The notes under the pieces: model-generated
The model's database searches: none
What the model was told of the DNA's origin: nothing
What the model saw: the letters and a program-made list of their open reading frames with translations, nothing else
Position numbers and translations under genes: made by a program
Part shown: one piece after another, positions 1-6,394 of the stretch
Layout of the letters: every line of letters starts with the position of its first letter
Numbering within the stretch: position 1 is the first letter of the stretch
Virus record (IMG/VR): IMGVR_UViG_3300033551_000039
Location: 1 to 25,308 of that record
Source of the DNA: a virus
Length of the DNA: 25,308 bases
Strand: one strand, 5' to 3'

Positions 1-573
1 GAAGTAGGGGAGGCGATCGTCAAGAGCGTCCTCGCCGGCGTCCCCGTCAGCATCGCCGCCCGCGCCGCCGGAGTCGAGCCCGGCACCGTCCGATCATGGA
101 TGACGAGAGGGGCCAGCGGCCAAGCCCGCGACCGGGTGTTCGCCGACTTCGCAGCGGCCATCGCGGACGCACGCGCGAAGGCGGCGGTCTCGAACATCGT
201 CGAGCTGAGGGCCGCGTCGCGGGGCGGGCAGGTGGTCGCCTCGACGACGGAGGTGGTCGAGACCGTCAACGCCGACGGGGAGGTCGTCGAGCGCAGGACG
301 ATCACCCGTGAGACCCGCCAGCGGCCGGACTGGCGGGGGAACGCGTTCTGGCTGAGCAGGCAGTACCCCGACGACTTCGGGCAGGTCGAGCGCCACGAGC
401 TGACCGGCAAGGACGGGGGGCCGGTGCTCCTCGGCGGCCTCGGCGAGCTGTATCAGCGGGACCCGAAGGCTCGTGCCCTCGCCCTGCAGCTCGCGGACCG
501 GGCGATCGCCTCGGGTGCCCTCGACGGTGGGGGTGGCGACACGATCGACGGGGAGTGGACGCCCGTCACGTGA
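1..573 (+). CDS. Terminase small subunit (5' partial)
   Basis: The frame is open from the first base, so the true start lies left of the window; the internal ATG at 100 would cut off the DNA-binding helix. Residues 1-35 read as a helix-turn-helix (AARAAGVEPGTVRSW), the usual DNA-recognition fold of small terminases. The rest is helical and contains DWRGNAFWLSRQYPDDFGQV, a pattern common in phage terminase small subunits, where a W..A.FWLER.YP segment is typical. It probably binds the packaging site and recruits the large subunit. The stop overlaps the GTG start of the large terminase gene, as expected for a terminase pair. Identification rests on the HTH, the C-terminal motif and the neighbour. 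Confidence 0.85.
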   Translation, partial: EVGEAIVKSVLAGVPVSIAARAAGVEPGTVRSWMTRGASGQARDRVFADFAAAIADARAKAAVSNIVELRAASRGGQVVASTTEVVETVNADGEVVERRTITRETRQRPDWRGNAFWLSRQYPDDFGQVERHELTGKDGGPVLLGGLGELYQRDPKARALALQLADRAIASGALDGGGGDTIDGEWTPVT

Positions 574-2111
574 CGACCCGGGAGCGGGCTCAGCGCATCC
601 CCGCGGCGATCGCCACCCCTCGAGCGTTCATGCACGCCGCCACCGGTGGGCGGCTGAGCGGGAAGCCCCGCCACCTCCGGGTGCTCGACGAGCTGATGAT
701 CCGGGCGGCCACCGAGAAAGTGCGGGCCGTGGTCACCATCCCCGTCCGTATGGGGAAGAGCGAGCTGATCTCGGTGCACACCCCCGCGTGGTACGCGGGG
801 ACCTTCCCCGACCGGCGGTTCATGCTCGGCGGCCACACGGCGGAGCTGGCGAACGCCTTCGGCGGCCGCGCCCGCGAGCTACTCGAGGTGCACGGGCCGG
901 AGGCGTGGGGCATCACCGTCGCCCGCGGCTCGAGGGCCAAGGGCCGGTGGGACGTCGCCGGCCGAAGCGGCGGGTTCTTCGGGGCCGGTGTCGGCGGCGG
1001 CTTCACCGGCCGCGGCGCACACATGCTCGTGATCGACGACCCCCTCAAGAACCGCGAGCAGGCGTTCAGCCCCGAGGCCCGCGACGCTCAGCACGAGTGG
1101 CTCAAGAGCACCGCCCTCACCCGCCTCGAGCCGGGCGGCTCCGCCGTGATCGTCATGGCCCGGTGGCACTACGATGACCTCGCCGGAAGGATGGTCGCCG
1201 AGGGGTGGGAGGAGATCCGGATTCCGGCGCTGTGTGAGGACCCCGCGACCGACGTCCTCGGCCGCGGCTTCGAGCCCTGCCCGGTGTGCGCGGCGACGGG
1301 TGAGCAGGCCGACGGGTCCGCCTGCCACTACTGCGAGGGTGCCCGCGAGGTCGGTGAGGCGCTGTGGCCCGAGCGGATGGATCACCTCGAGCTAGCTCAG
1401 CGCAAGCTCGACTCCGGCGGCTACTGGTGGCTCGCCCTCTACCAGCAACGGCCGCCCCGGGAGATCGGCGCTGTGTTCAAGGCGGAGCACTTCAGGTATT
1501 ACCGCGAGACCGACACGTCGTACGTCCTCGGCGACCCCGAGCGCGGCGGGAAGGTCGTCGGCAAGCACCGGTGCCGCCGCTTCACGTACGCCGACCTGGC
1601 GGCGAGCACGAAACAGCGGGCGGACTACACGGTGTTCCTCACCGTCGCCCTCACCCCCGACCGCGAGCTGATCCTCCTCGACGTGGTGCGCCGCCGCGCC
1701 GAGGGTGCCGACAAGATCGCCCTCTTGCGGCAGACCTATGAGCGGGTCGACCCCCTCGCGATCAAGGTGGAGGACGCGACCTACGGGCTCGACCTCATCG
1801 CCGACGCCCGGCGGGAGGGCTACCCGATCGGGGCGGTGCACGCCGACGCCGACAAGGTGGCCCGCGCCATCCGCGCCGCCGTGCTGTACGAGGGCGGCCG
1901 GATCTGGCATCCGCAGGTCGCCCCCCCGTGGCTCGGTGCGTACGAGTCGGAGCTGCTCGAGTTCGACTCGGGGGAGCACGACGATCAGGTCGACACCATC
2001 GCGTATGCCGCGACGGATGCGGCGGGCTCGAGGCCCGCGCGCACGACTGCGCCGAAGGGTCGGCTCACCGGCCGGCAGGGCCGCGGACCGATGAGCCGCC
2101 GCGTTACGTGA
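570..2111 (+). CDS. Terminase large subunit with cysteine-rich insertion
   Basis: This is the ATPase/nuclease that drives DNA packaging. Numbered from the alternative GTG at 555, the Walker A region is IPVRMGKSE (62-70) and Walker B is MLVIDDP (157-163). A GEALWPERM..WWLALYQQRP segment (268-300) is typical of phage large terminases. The RNase H-like nuclease supplies acidic residues in FTYADLA (about 346), VEDATYG (about 406) and HDDQVD (475-480). Between the ATPase and GEALWPE lies an insertion with CPVC (242-245) and CHYC (257-260), which looks zinc-binding and is not part of the usual family core. GTG 570 gives a GTGA overlap with the small subunit stop; GTG 555 would add five residues. 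Function is confident, the exact start less so. Confidence 0.95.
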   Translation: MTTRERAQRIPAAIATPRAFMHAATGGRLSGKPRHLRVLDELMIRAATEKVRAVVTIPVRMGKSELISVHTPAWYAGTFPDRRFMLGGHTAELANAFGGRARELLEVHGPEAWGITVARGSRAKGRWDVAGRSGGFFGAGVGGGFTGRGAHMLVIDDPLKNREQAFSPEARDAQHEWLKSTALTRLEPGGSAVIVMARWHYDDLAGRMVAEGWEEIRIPALCEDPATDVLGRGFEPCPVCAATGEQADGSACHYCEGAREVGEALWPERMDHLELAQRKLDSGGYWWLALYQQRPPREIGAVFKAEHFRYYRETDTSYVLGDPERGGKVVGKHRCRRFTYADLAASTKQRADYTVFLTVALTPDRELILLDVVRRRAEGADKIALLRQTYERVDPLAIKVEDATYGLDLIADARREGYPIGAVHADADKVARAIRAAVLYEGGRIWHPQVAPPWLGAYESELLEFDSGEHDDQVDTIAYAATDAAGSRPARTTAPKGRLTGRQGRGPMSRRVT

Positions 2112-2133
2112 CGCCCGGCACCCGCTGTAGGAT
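2104..2133 (+). promoter_or_regulatory. Candidate promoter upstream of small-gene cluster
   Basis: A TAGGAT -10-like hexamer (2128-2133) lies 14 nt after GTGACG (2108-2113). The same CGTGACG-N14-TAGGATC arrangement occurs at 4273-4300. The -10 lies in a short inverted repeat, TGTAG (2126-2130) and CTACA (2138-2142). A strong ribosome binding sequence (GAGGGAGAGGA) follows before the ATG at 2168. There is no good -35, so this is tentative. Confidence 0.35.
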
Positions 2134-2167
2134 CGCGCTACACACACAGCCCGAGGGAGAGGACCCG

Positions 2168-2461
2168 ATGGCAGATTTGCTCACACCCGACGACCTCGAC
2201 TCGATCGACGCCGTGCTCGACGAGGGCCTCGTGGTGCAGGCCGACACGCTCGCCCTACTCGTCGCGACCGCCCGCGCCTATCACGCGAAGATGGGCGACC
2301 CGATCGCCGCCCGCGAGCAGGGGAGCGCCGCGCTCGAGCAGGCGGCGATCATGGTCGCCGCCCACTACGAACAGCTCAAGGCCCGCAACCTGCCCGATCA
2401 GCTCGTCCACGACCTCGTGGCCGACGTGCACCACGTCCTGATTACCGGGGGTGTGTCGTGA
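2168..2461 (+). CDS. Small helical phage protein, unknown function
   Basis: The ATG at 2168 follows a strong GAGGGAGAGGA ribosome binding site and gives 97 residues. The frame is open further upstream, but only this start has a binding site. The protein is mostly alpha-helical (IDAVLDEGLVVQADTLALLVATARAYHAKM, shown here as a helix-rich stretch around residues 14-43). I recognise no catalytic motif and no family. It is the first gene after the terminase and overlaps the next gene by GTGA, so it probably starts a translationally coupled operon. Possible roles are a packaging accessory or an unrelated small early protein; the sequence does not decide. Confidence 0.7.
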   Translation: MADLLTPDDLDSIDAVLDEGLVVQADTLALLVATARAYHAKMGDPIAAREQGSAALEQAAIMVAAHYEQLKARNLPDQLVHDLVADVHHVLITGGVS

Positions 2462-2859
2462 CCCTCGATCCGCGGACACTCGCGGAGGCCGCCGCCGAGG
2501 CCGCCGTCGCGGCGCACGAGATCAACGCCGCCGTCCACGAGGTCGAGCAGGAGGGCTCCGACGATGACGCGCTGACGATGCGCCGCGACGTGCGCCTGCT
2601 CACCGCCGTGTCTCAGGCCCTCGCCGCCTCGAGCGTGGCGCTGCACTCCGCCGAGGGACAGTGGCTCACCTCGAGCGAGGCGCTGCACCCCGCCGAGGGA
2701 CGGTGGATCACCGAGGAGGCCCTCGACCCCGACGCCCTCGAGCGACTCGCCGAGACCCGGTGCGGCCAGCTCAACGGGAGCTATGCCTGCGCGCTCCCCG
2801 ACGGGCACGAGGGGCCGCACGTCAGCATCACCCGTTGGTGGGACGGGGGTGGGTCGTGA
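2458..2859 (+). CDS. Small protein with C-terminal CxLPxGHxGPH motif
   Basis: 133 residues, GTG start overlapping the previous stop. The N-terminal half is helical and alanine/acid-rich. Residues about 61-88 hold a tandem repeat (ALHSAEGQWLTSSE followed by ALHPAEGRWITEE), visible at DNA level too. The C-terminus has CGQLNGSYACALPDGHEGPH; the C...CxLPxGHxGxH pattern recurs in actinophage small proteins and looks like a metal-binding knuckle (Cys, Cys, His, His). The function of such proteins is not known to me. It overlaps the next gene by GTGA, so it lies inside the coupled small-gene operon. Confidence 0.7.
   Translation: MTLDPRTLAEAAAEAAVAAHEINAAVHEVEQEGSDDDALTMRRDVRLLTAVSQALAASSVALHSAEGQWLTSSEALHPAEGRWITEEALDPDALERLAETRCGQLNGSYACALPDGHEGPHVSITRWWDGGGS
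2638..2721 (+). repeat. Two-unit 42-bp tandem repeat inside a coding region
   Basis: Units 2638-2679 and 2680-2721 are in-frame copies of 14 codons. They differ at a few positions and diverge most at their 3' ends. They encode ALHSAEGQWLTSSE and ALHPAEGRWITEEA. The length is a multiple of three, so copy number could change without frameshift. Confidence 0.75.
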
Positions 2860-3347
2860 CGCCGAAGGTGGGCGACACCCTGTGGCGGATGCGGTGGGTC
2901 GAGGGACCCGACCTCAAACGCACCCCCCGACGCCCCGAGCCGCTCGCGTGCGTGATCTTCGAGGTGGAGCCCCCCGGCAGCGACGGCGTGATCCGCCGCG
3001 ACCACACGACCGTCAGGTGGGCGGAGGACGTCGGCGGCGGCCGGGAGGTGCGCCGCCATGCCTTCGTCGGCTTGAAGCCCCACGACGTCGCCGCCGAGCA
3101 CGCCGCCGCCGTCGTCGCGTACCACCCGCCGACGGCGGTGAAGCTGTACGCGACGCCCGCCGGCGCACTCGATCAGGCGCGCCGCGAGGCGGAGGACCGG
3201 GCTGAGCGGGCGGCGGCGGACGTCGCTCAGGCCGTCGGCCAGGTCGACGCGATCACGGAAGCCATCGACGCCCTCCCCGGCGAATGCCGCTGCACCGGCG
3301 ACCGCCACGCCGCGCCGTGTTTCTACGAAGGGACCATCCGTGGATAG
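2856..3347 (+). CDS. Hypothetical phage protein with C-terminal cysteines
   Basis: 163 residues from a GTG at 2856 that overlaps the previous TGA; a longer frame upstream merely shadows the preceding gene. The N-terminal 80 residues look beta-rich (TPKVGDTLWRMRWVEGP, ACVIFEVEPPG). A charged alanine-rich helix follows (about 105-140). The tail has ECRCTGDRHAAPCFYEG, three cysteines and a histidine that could bind metal. I do not recognise the family. It ends eight bases into the next gene, so the operon continues. Confidence 0.65.
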   Translation: MTPKVGDTLWRMRWVEGPDLKRTPRRPEPLACVIFEVEPPGSDGVIRRDHTTVRWAEDVGGGREVRRHAFVGLKPHDVAAEHAAAVVAYHPPTAVKLYATPAGALDQARREAEDRAERAAADVAQAVGQVDAITEAIDALPGECRCTGDRHAAPCFYEGTIRG

Positions 3348-3531
3348 CCTCGCCACCGAACGCCCCCACCTTGGCCCGACGGACTTTCGCGAGGTCGCGT
3401 CGTTCGAGCGGTTCCTCGCCCTCGGCCGGCGGCCCGGCGACGACGTGCCCGCCGTGTGGCACCCGTACTGCACCGGCACCGGCCCCGCCCCCCCGACGCC
3501 GTGGTCCCCCGAGTTCACGGAGGTCGAGTAG
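3340..3531 (+). CDS. Small hypothetical protein
   Basis: 63 residues, starting at a GTG preceded by GAAGGGA at suitable spacing and overlapping the preceding gene by eight bases. The sequence is DSLATERPHLGP at the start and proline-rich at the end (GTGPAPPTPWSPEF). No domain is recognised. The stop TAG shares one base with the GTG of the next gene. Support is from tight packing, ribosome binding site and absence of a better frame. Confidence 0.55.
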   Translation: MDSLATERPHLGPTDFREVASFERFLALGRRPGDDVPAVWHPYCTGTGPAPPTPWSPEFTEVE

Positions 3532-3872
3532 TGGACTGGCGCAGCCCCGACGCGGTGGCCCTCGTCATCCTCAGCCTCGGCGCGTTCCGCCTCACCCGGA
3601 TCATCGGGTGGGACACCCTCGCCGGGCTCGTCCGCCTCCGCGTGTGGGCGACGGGCCGCCGCCTCGAGGATGACGGGTCGGTCACCGTCACCAACCCCCG
3701 CCGCCCCGAGTGGCTCGATCAGCTCCTCTCGTGCCCGTGGTGCCTCGGGTGGTGGGTCAGCCTCGCGACCGCGTTCGCGTGGTGGGCGTGGCCGACCGTC
3801 ACCATCGCCGTCGCCCTCCCCCTCGCGCTGAGCGCGGTCGTGGGGCTCGTCGCGAAGAACCTCGACCCGTGA
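3531..3872 (+). CDS. DUF1360-like membrane protein
   Basis: 113 residues; GTG start preceded by GGAGG. It has the DUF1360 hallmarks: an N-terminal ALVILSLGAFRLTRIIGWDTL segment (about 10-30) with the conserved FRLTR, a basic middle, then LLSCPWCLGWWVS (66-77) with the CPWCLG.W signature, and hydrophobic segments near 70-108. DUF1360 proteins occur in phages and Gram-positive bacteria and have no settled function; a membrane role is likely. The next gene starts at its stop by a GTGA overlap and is also a membrane protein, so the two may act together. Confidence 0.8.
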   Translation: MDWRSPDAVALVILSLGAFRLTRIIGWDTLAGLVRLRVWATGRRLEDDGSVTVTNPRRPEWLDQLLSCPWCLGWWVSLATAFAWWAWPTVTIAVALPLALSAVVGLVAKNLDP

Positions 3873-4081
3873 CCCGCGCCGGGGCCTCCCTCGTCACCCT
3901 CAGCGTCGGGCTCTTCGCCGTCGCCCTGTGGGCCGGGACCGTGCCGACCCCGATGCCGGTGTGGCGGGCGGTCCTCCTGCTCGCCACCCTCGGCGTCGGG
4001 TGGGCGCTGTGGTGCGCCGGGGTGACCTTCCTCGCCCTCGCCCTCGTGCGATGGTGGCAGGAACGGCGGGCGTGGCGATGA
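3869..4081 (+). CDS. Small two-helix membrane protein
   Basis: 70 residues from the GTG that overlaps the DUF1360-like gene. Two hydrophobic segments are plain, about residues 8-24 and 34-61, followed by a basic tail (RWWQERRAWR). The size and topology resemble small phage membrane proteins, including holin-like ones, but no endolysin is nearby, so I do not call it a holin. It overlaps the following gene by ATGA. Confidence 0.6.
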   Translation: MTRAGASLVTLSVGLFAVALWAGTVPTPMPVWRAVLLLATLGVGWALWCAGVTFLALALVRWWQERRAWR

Positions 4082-4296
4082 CCCCCGACCGGTGCCCCGC
4101 CTGCAGGCGGCCGTGGGGGGCGACGCGCGGCGAGCGCCAATGGCGGACGCTGACCACCATCCGCAAGATCGACCTCGCCCCAATCGACGAGCCGAAGCCT
4201 TGGCTCGTGGAAGCCACCTATCCGAATACGACGCTGCAGGTGTGCGGGGACTGCGCCGCCGCCCTCCCGAAGCGTGACGTCACCCGGCCCGTCTAG
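4078..4296 (+). CDS. Small zinc-ribbon-like protein
   Basis: 72 residues, ATG overlapping the preceding TGA. CPAC near residue 6 and CGDC near residue 59 form two Cys pairs at the two ends, consistent with a zinc ribbon closing a small beta domain. No function can be assigned. Its TAG stop lies inside the candidate promoter for the next gene, and the next gene is separated by about 40 bases rather than overlapping, so this is the end of one coupled set. Confidence 0.65.
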   Translation: MTPDRCPACRRPWGATRGERQWRTLTTIRKIDLAPIDEPKPWLVEATYPNTTLQVCGDCAAALPKRDVTRPV

Positions 4297-4305
4297 GATC
4301 TAGAC
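4273..4305 (+). promoter_or_regulatory. Candidate promoter with perfect inverted repeat at -10
   Basis: CGTGACG (4273-4279), 14 nt, then TAGGATC (4294-4300) copies the arrangement seen before 2168. The -10-like TAGGAT is centred in a perfect 6-bp inverted repeat, GTCTAG (4291-4296) and CTAGAC (4300-4305). It precedes a GAGGGAGAGG ribosome binding site and the GTG at 4339. No -35 of the TTGACA type is present. Confidence 0.4.
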
Positions 4306-4338
4306 CTTAGAAACCGACACGAGGGAGAGGACCCCGCC

Positions 4339-4584
4339 GTGTATGACCCCGATGAGCGAGAGGCGATGAGTGCCTACCTCGCGTCCGAGCACTACACCCC
4401 GGCACTCGTCGGGGCTGAGATCGAGCGGTGGACGAGCTCAGGCGGCGGCTTCGTCGTCGAGTTCCCCGTCCACGGGGACACGACCGCCGACGTCCACGAG
4501 GGCCGCGCCGGGGGCGAGCCGGGCCGCAAGCTCGGCCGCGCCGTCGGCCTCGTCCAGCTCGACGACCTCCTGCCGCGGCTGTGA
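4339..4584 (+). CDS. Hypothetical small acidic protein
   Basis: 81 residues. The GTG at 4339 has a strong GAGGGAGAGG site eight bases upstream and a short untranslated leader. The sequence starts MYDPDEREAMSAYLASEHY and has a central beta-like stretch (GGGFVVEFPVHGDTTADVHE). No family recognised. It opens the second half of the small-gene run and overlaps the next gene by GTGA. Confidence 0.65.
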   Translation: MYDPDEREAMSAYLASEHYTPALVGAEIERWTSSGGGFVVEFPVHGDTTADVHEGRAGGEPGRKLGRAVGLVQLDDLLPRL

Positions 4585-4877
4585 GGCCCGGGACGGAGGT
4601 GTACGACCGGTTCGAGCACGACCCGTGCATATGGTGCTCCGCCGCGCCCGGCGAGCTGCACGCTTACATCACGTGCCCCGGCAACGACGTCGACCGCCGC
4701 GTCGCGGAGGCGACCTCGAGGGCGGATCTGCGCGAGGTCGCCCGCCTGCGCGTCGCGTCCGGCCGGACCACCGGCCGCCTCGCCCCCGCCCCCGAGCGGG
4801 GGCCGCTGCCCGTCGCCCTCGGCCTCATCGGTGCCGGGCTCCTCGCCGCCTTCCTCCTCGGGTGGTGGCTGGGATGA
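4581..4877 (+). CDS. Small single-pass membrane protein with Cys pair
   Basis: 98 residues from GTG 4581, overlapping the previous stop; a GTG at 4599 is an alternative but has poor spacing to a binding site. CIWC at 16-19 and a further Cys at 32 suggest a small metal-binding head. Residues 78-96 (ALGLIGAGLLAAFLLGWWLG region) form one C-terminal membrane helix. A tail-anchored arrangement with a cytoplasmic metal-binding domain is the simplest reading. No family recognised. Confidence 0.6.
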   Translation: MRPGTEVYDRFEHDPCIWCSAAPGELHAYITCPGNDVDRRVAEATSRADLREVARLRVASGRTTGRLAPAPERGPLPVALGLIGAGLLAAFLLGWWLG

Positions 4878-5125
4878 CCCACGCCGGACAGATCGACGAC
4901 TCCGCCGGCGGGGCGGTCGCGTCCTGCTCGTGCGGGTGGGCCGCCGCGGGCGGTGACCTCACGACCGCCGAGGCGGCGATGCTGCTCGCCGGGCACTACC
5001 GTGAGCACCCGCCGGACGTGCCCCGCGACGGCCACATGCGCGGCCCCGGGTCGCCGTCCGCCCTCGTGCTCCGCCGCCTCACCACGCAGGCCCTCGAGCG
5101 CAGCACCCGGAGGTGGGGCTCGTGA
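4874..5125 (+). CDS. Small CSCGW-motif phage protein
   Basis: 83 residues, ATGA overlap with the preceding gene. The segment CSCGWAAAGGDLTTAEAAML with a following H..H (GHYREHP) is a recurring pattern in actinophage miniproteins and looks like a treble-clef or knuckle fold binding one zinc. Function unknown. The gene ends with GGAGG, which serves as the ribosome binding site for the next start. Confidence 0.65.
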   Translation: MTHAGQIDDSAGGAVASCSCGWAAAGGDLTTAEAAMLLAGHYREHPPDVPRDGHMRGPGSPSALVLRRLTTQALERSTRRWGS

Positions 5126-5388
5126 CGATCGACGTCCGCCAGGTCGACGAGCGCGCGATCCGCCTGCGCGTGAGCCTCCGACCCCGCCACGACCTCGCCG
5201 ACGCCCTCGACTGGCTCAACGGGGAGTGGGCGGCCTCCGGCTACGCCGCCCCCGTCCTCGTCGTGCACGACTGGCTCCGGACCCTCAGCCTCGCCGCCCA
5301 CACCGCCGAGCAGGCCCTCGAGGCGACTGCCCGCGGACCCGTCGATGACCCGTGGCCCGTTGACCGCTACGCAGGAGCGCGCCCGTGA
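5122..5388 (+). CDS. Hypothetical small protein
   Basis: 88 residues. GTG 5122 is preferred over GTG 5113 because GGAGG at 5109-5113 is then eight bases upstream and the start overlaps the previous TGA. The protein starts with a beta-like strand pattern (TIDVRQVDERAIRLRVSLRP), then helices. No motif recognised. It overlaps the next, very short gene by GTGA. Confidence 0.6.
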   Translation: MTIDVRQVDERAIRLRVSLRPRHDLADALDWLNGEWAASGYAAPVLVVHDWLRTLSLAAHTAEQALEATARGPVDDPWPVDRYAGARP

Positions 5389-5474
5389 TCTACGTCATCC
5401 CCGCCGCCGCCCTCGTCCTCACGTGCGTCGCCGCCGTGTGGTCGCGGTGGACGTCCTCGAGGTGGGGCGGCTAG
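5385..5474 (+). CDS. 29-residue single-pass membrane miniprotein
   Basis: A GTG at 5385 overlaps the previous stop and is preceded by AGGAG. It encodes 29 residues: MIYVIPAAALVLTCVAAVWS forms one membrane helix, followed by a short tail RWTSSRWGG. Similar tiny membrane genes often close small-gene operons in actinophages. Support is the coupling, the binding site and the clear hydrophobic helix; no function can be named. The terminator begins seven bases after the stop. Confidence 0.55.
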   Translation: MIYVIPAAALVLTCVAAVWSRWTSSRWGG

Positions 5475-5480
5475 AACGGC

Positions 5481-5507
5481 CGCGGCCCCCGGTGGACGGG
5501 GGCCGCG
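5481..5507. terminator. Hairpin terminator between convergent operons
   Basis: An 11-bp perfect stem (5481-5491 with 5497-5507, nearly all G:C) closes a 5-nt loop GTGGA. There is no U-tract. It sits between the last plus-strand small gene and the stop of the minus-strand cassette, so it could serve both directions. Confidence 0.75.
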
Positions 5508-5530
5508 TGTCACACCTCGAGGCCGGGGGG

Positions 5531-5788
5531 TTAGACGATCCGCTCGCCGTCGCGGGTCGCGCCGCCGACGGGGAGGGTGGTGAACCGGACGTTCTCGGGG
5601 CCGTTGCCGTAGAAGAGGCCGCTGATCTCGTCCCACGGGGCGACGCCGATCTGGCTGTACTGCGCCGCGTGCTTAGACCACGCGACCTCAAGGATGCGGA
5701 GGGCGTGCGCGTCGTCGGTGCCGACCGCCTGGAAAGTGAAGTTCCGGGTCTCAAGGGTGGCGATGGTGATGGTGGGCGTGTCGGTCAT
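5531..5788 (-). CDS. Hypothetical protein, last gene of minus-strand cassette 1
   Basis: 85 residues, starting at the ATG whose complement is 5786-5788 with GGAG upstream; longer frames run into the upstream gene. Sequence begins MTDTPTITIATLETRNFTFQ and contains HALRILEVAWSKHAAQY, SGLFYGNGPENVRF and a GERIV end. It looks like a small alpha/beta protein. I do not recognise a function. It overlaps the upstream gene by ATGA, so it is translated from the cassette transcript starting near 6334. Confidence 0.7.
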   Translation of the reverse strand: MTDTPTITIATLETRNFTFQAVGTDDAHALRILEVAWSKHAAQYSQIGVAPWDEISGLFYGNGPENVRFTTLPVGGATRDGERIV

Positions 5789-5988
5789 CGGGGGCTCCGA
5801 TCCGGGTCGAGGCGGATGATCGCCTCGGAGGGCTGGCGGTCCTCGTGCACCTGCGCGTCGGCGAGGGCCTCCCCCTCGTACGGGGTCCACATGCCGATCG
5901 ACCTGCCGCACGAGCAGATCGCGCGGTGCAGGTCGAGGCGGCTCCCGCCGACGTCGTGGCGGTGGAGGATGGTGACCGCGTGCGTCAT
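5785..5988 (-). CDS. Small CSCG-motif protein, cassette 1
   Basis: 67 residues from the ATG complementing 5986-5988, which overlaps the stop of the upstream gene. CSCGRSIG near residue 25 with histidines at 9, 11 and 21 suggests a single small metal site. The middle is a short helix (YEGEALADAQVHEDRQ). Function unknown. It is coupled on both sides by ATGA overlaps, so the three cassette genes are probably produced together. Confidence 0.7.
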   Translation of the reverse strand: MTHAVTILHRHDVGGSRLDLHRAICSCGRSIGMWTPYEGEALADAQVHEDRQPSEAIIRLDPDRSPR

Positions 5989-6302
5989 GCCGTCACCTCC
6001 GGGGTGTAGGCGTCGGCGACGTCCATCGGGCCGCCGAGCAGCGGGTCGATCTCCCGGTAGCAGGCGCGGCACACGATGCCGTGCTCGCCACCCTTCGCGG
6101 AGGCGTCACAGCACGTCGTGAGCCCGTACTGCAGCCCGTCGCACTGCACGACGAGGTAGCCCTCGTCGCTGAGGCCGACGAAGCGGGGCGACTCGATCCC
6201 GAGGTCGGCGTACTCGGGGTCGGCCTCGAGGAGCCGGACGGGGACCGCGACACGGGCACCCGAGGCGAGGGTGACGGTGCGGTGATCGGAAGTGTGGGGC
6301 AT
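5985..6302 (-). CDS. Small Cys-rich protein (CCxAS-KG...VCRACY), first gene of cassette 1
   Basis: 105 residues. The ATG complementing 6300-6302 has GAGGAGG five bases upstream; an ATG eleven codons earlier lacks one. The N-terminal half is beta-rich (TVTLASGARVAVPVRLLE). The C-terminal part has TTCCDASAKGGEHGIVCRAC followed by YRE, a metal-binding pattern that I associate with widespread actinophage miniproteins of unknown role. It lies directly downstream of the strong minus-strand promoter at 6334-6363. Confidence 0.75.
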   Translation of the reverse strand: MPHTSDHRTVTLASGARVAVPVRLLEADPEYADLGIESPRFVGLSDEGYLVVQCDGLQYGLTTCCDASAKGGEHGIVCRACYREIDPLLGGPMDVADAYTPEVTA

Positions 6303-6325
6303 GTGCGCCTCCTCGGCGTCGGGGT

Positions 6326-6365
6326 GTGGACACACACTACAGCGGAGGCGTGGGCCGTGTCAACG
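6326..6365. repeat. 40-bp promoter repeat, copy 1
   Basis: Two perfect 17-bp arms, GTGGACACACACTACAG and CGTGGGCCGTGTCAACG, flank a variable 6-bp core. The same arrangement recurs at 14154-14193. It contains the whole minus-strand promoter, so it is a duplicated regulatory unit rather than a random repeat. Confidence 0.9.
6334..6363 (-). promoter_or_regulatory. Minus-strand promoter of cassette 1
   Basis: On the minus strand TTGACA (6363 to 6358), 18 nt, then TAGTGT (6339 to 6334). The -35 is a perfect sigma-70-type match and the -10 fits TANNNT. Transcription would enter the three-gene cassette about 25 bases downstream. The same promoter recurs before cassette 2. Confidence 0.75.
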
Positions 6366-6372
6366 TGGACAC
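6357..6372. promoter_or_regulatory. Candidate operator over two divergent -35 boxes
   Basis: GTGTC (6357-6361) and GACAC (6368-6372) form an inverted repeat with a 6-nt spacer. It covers the -35 of the minus-strand promoter (6358-6363) and that of the plus-strand promoter (6366-6371), which are two bases apart. A dimeric HTH protein bound here would block both. Binding is inferred only. Confidence 0.4.
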
Positions 6373-6394
6373 CCGCCACCCCCGCGTGTAGCCT
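6366..6394 (+). promoter_or_regulatory. Plus-strand promoter of the HTH gene operon
   Basis: TGGACA (6366-6371), 17 nt, then TAGCCT (6389-6394). The -35 matches TTGACA at five of six positions. Downstream TGTATCCACAC resembles the start region of the divergent promoter (TGTGTCCACAC). A leader with AGGAAGAGGACC leads to the ATG at 6434. Confidence 0.6.

Noticed and set aside
473-1177. A 234-codon plus-strand frame within the terminase genes.
   Set aside because: Arg/Pro/Gly-rich frame-shifted shadow of the two terminase genes, which carry family motifs.
3869-4081. Holin for the two-helix membrane protein.
   Set aside because: No endolysin or other lysis gene is nearby, and small membrane proteins are common in this region.
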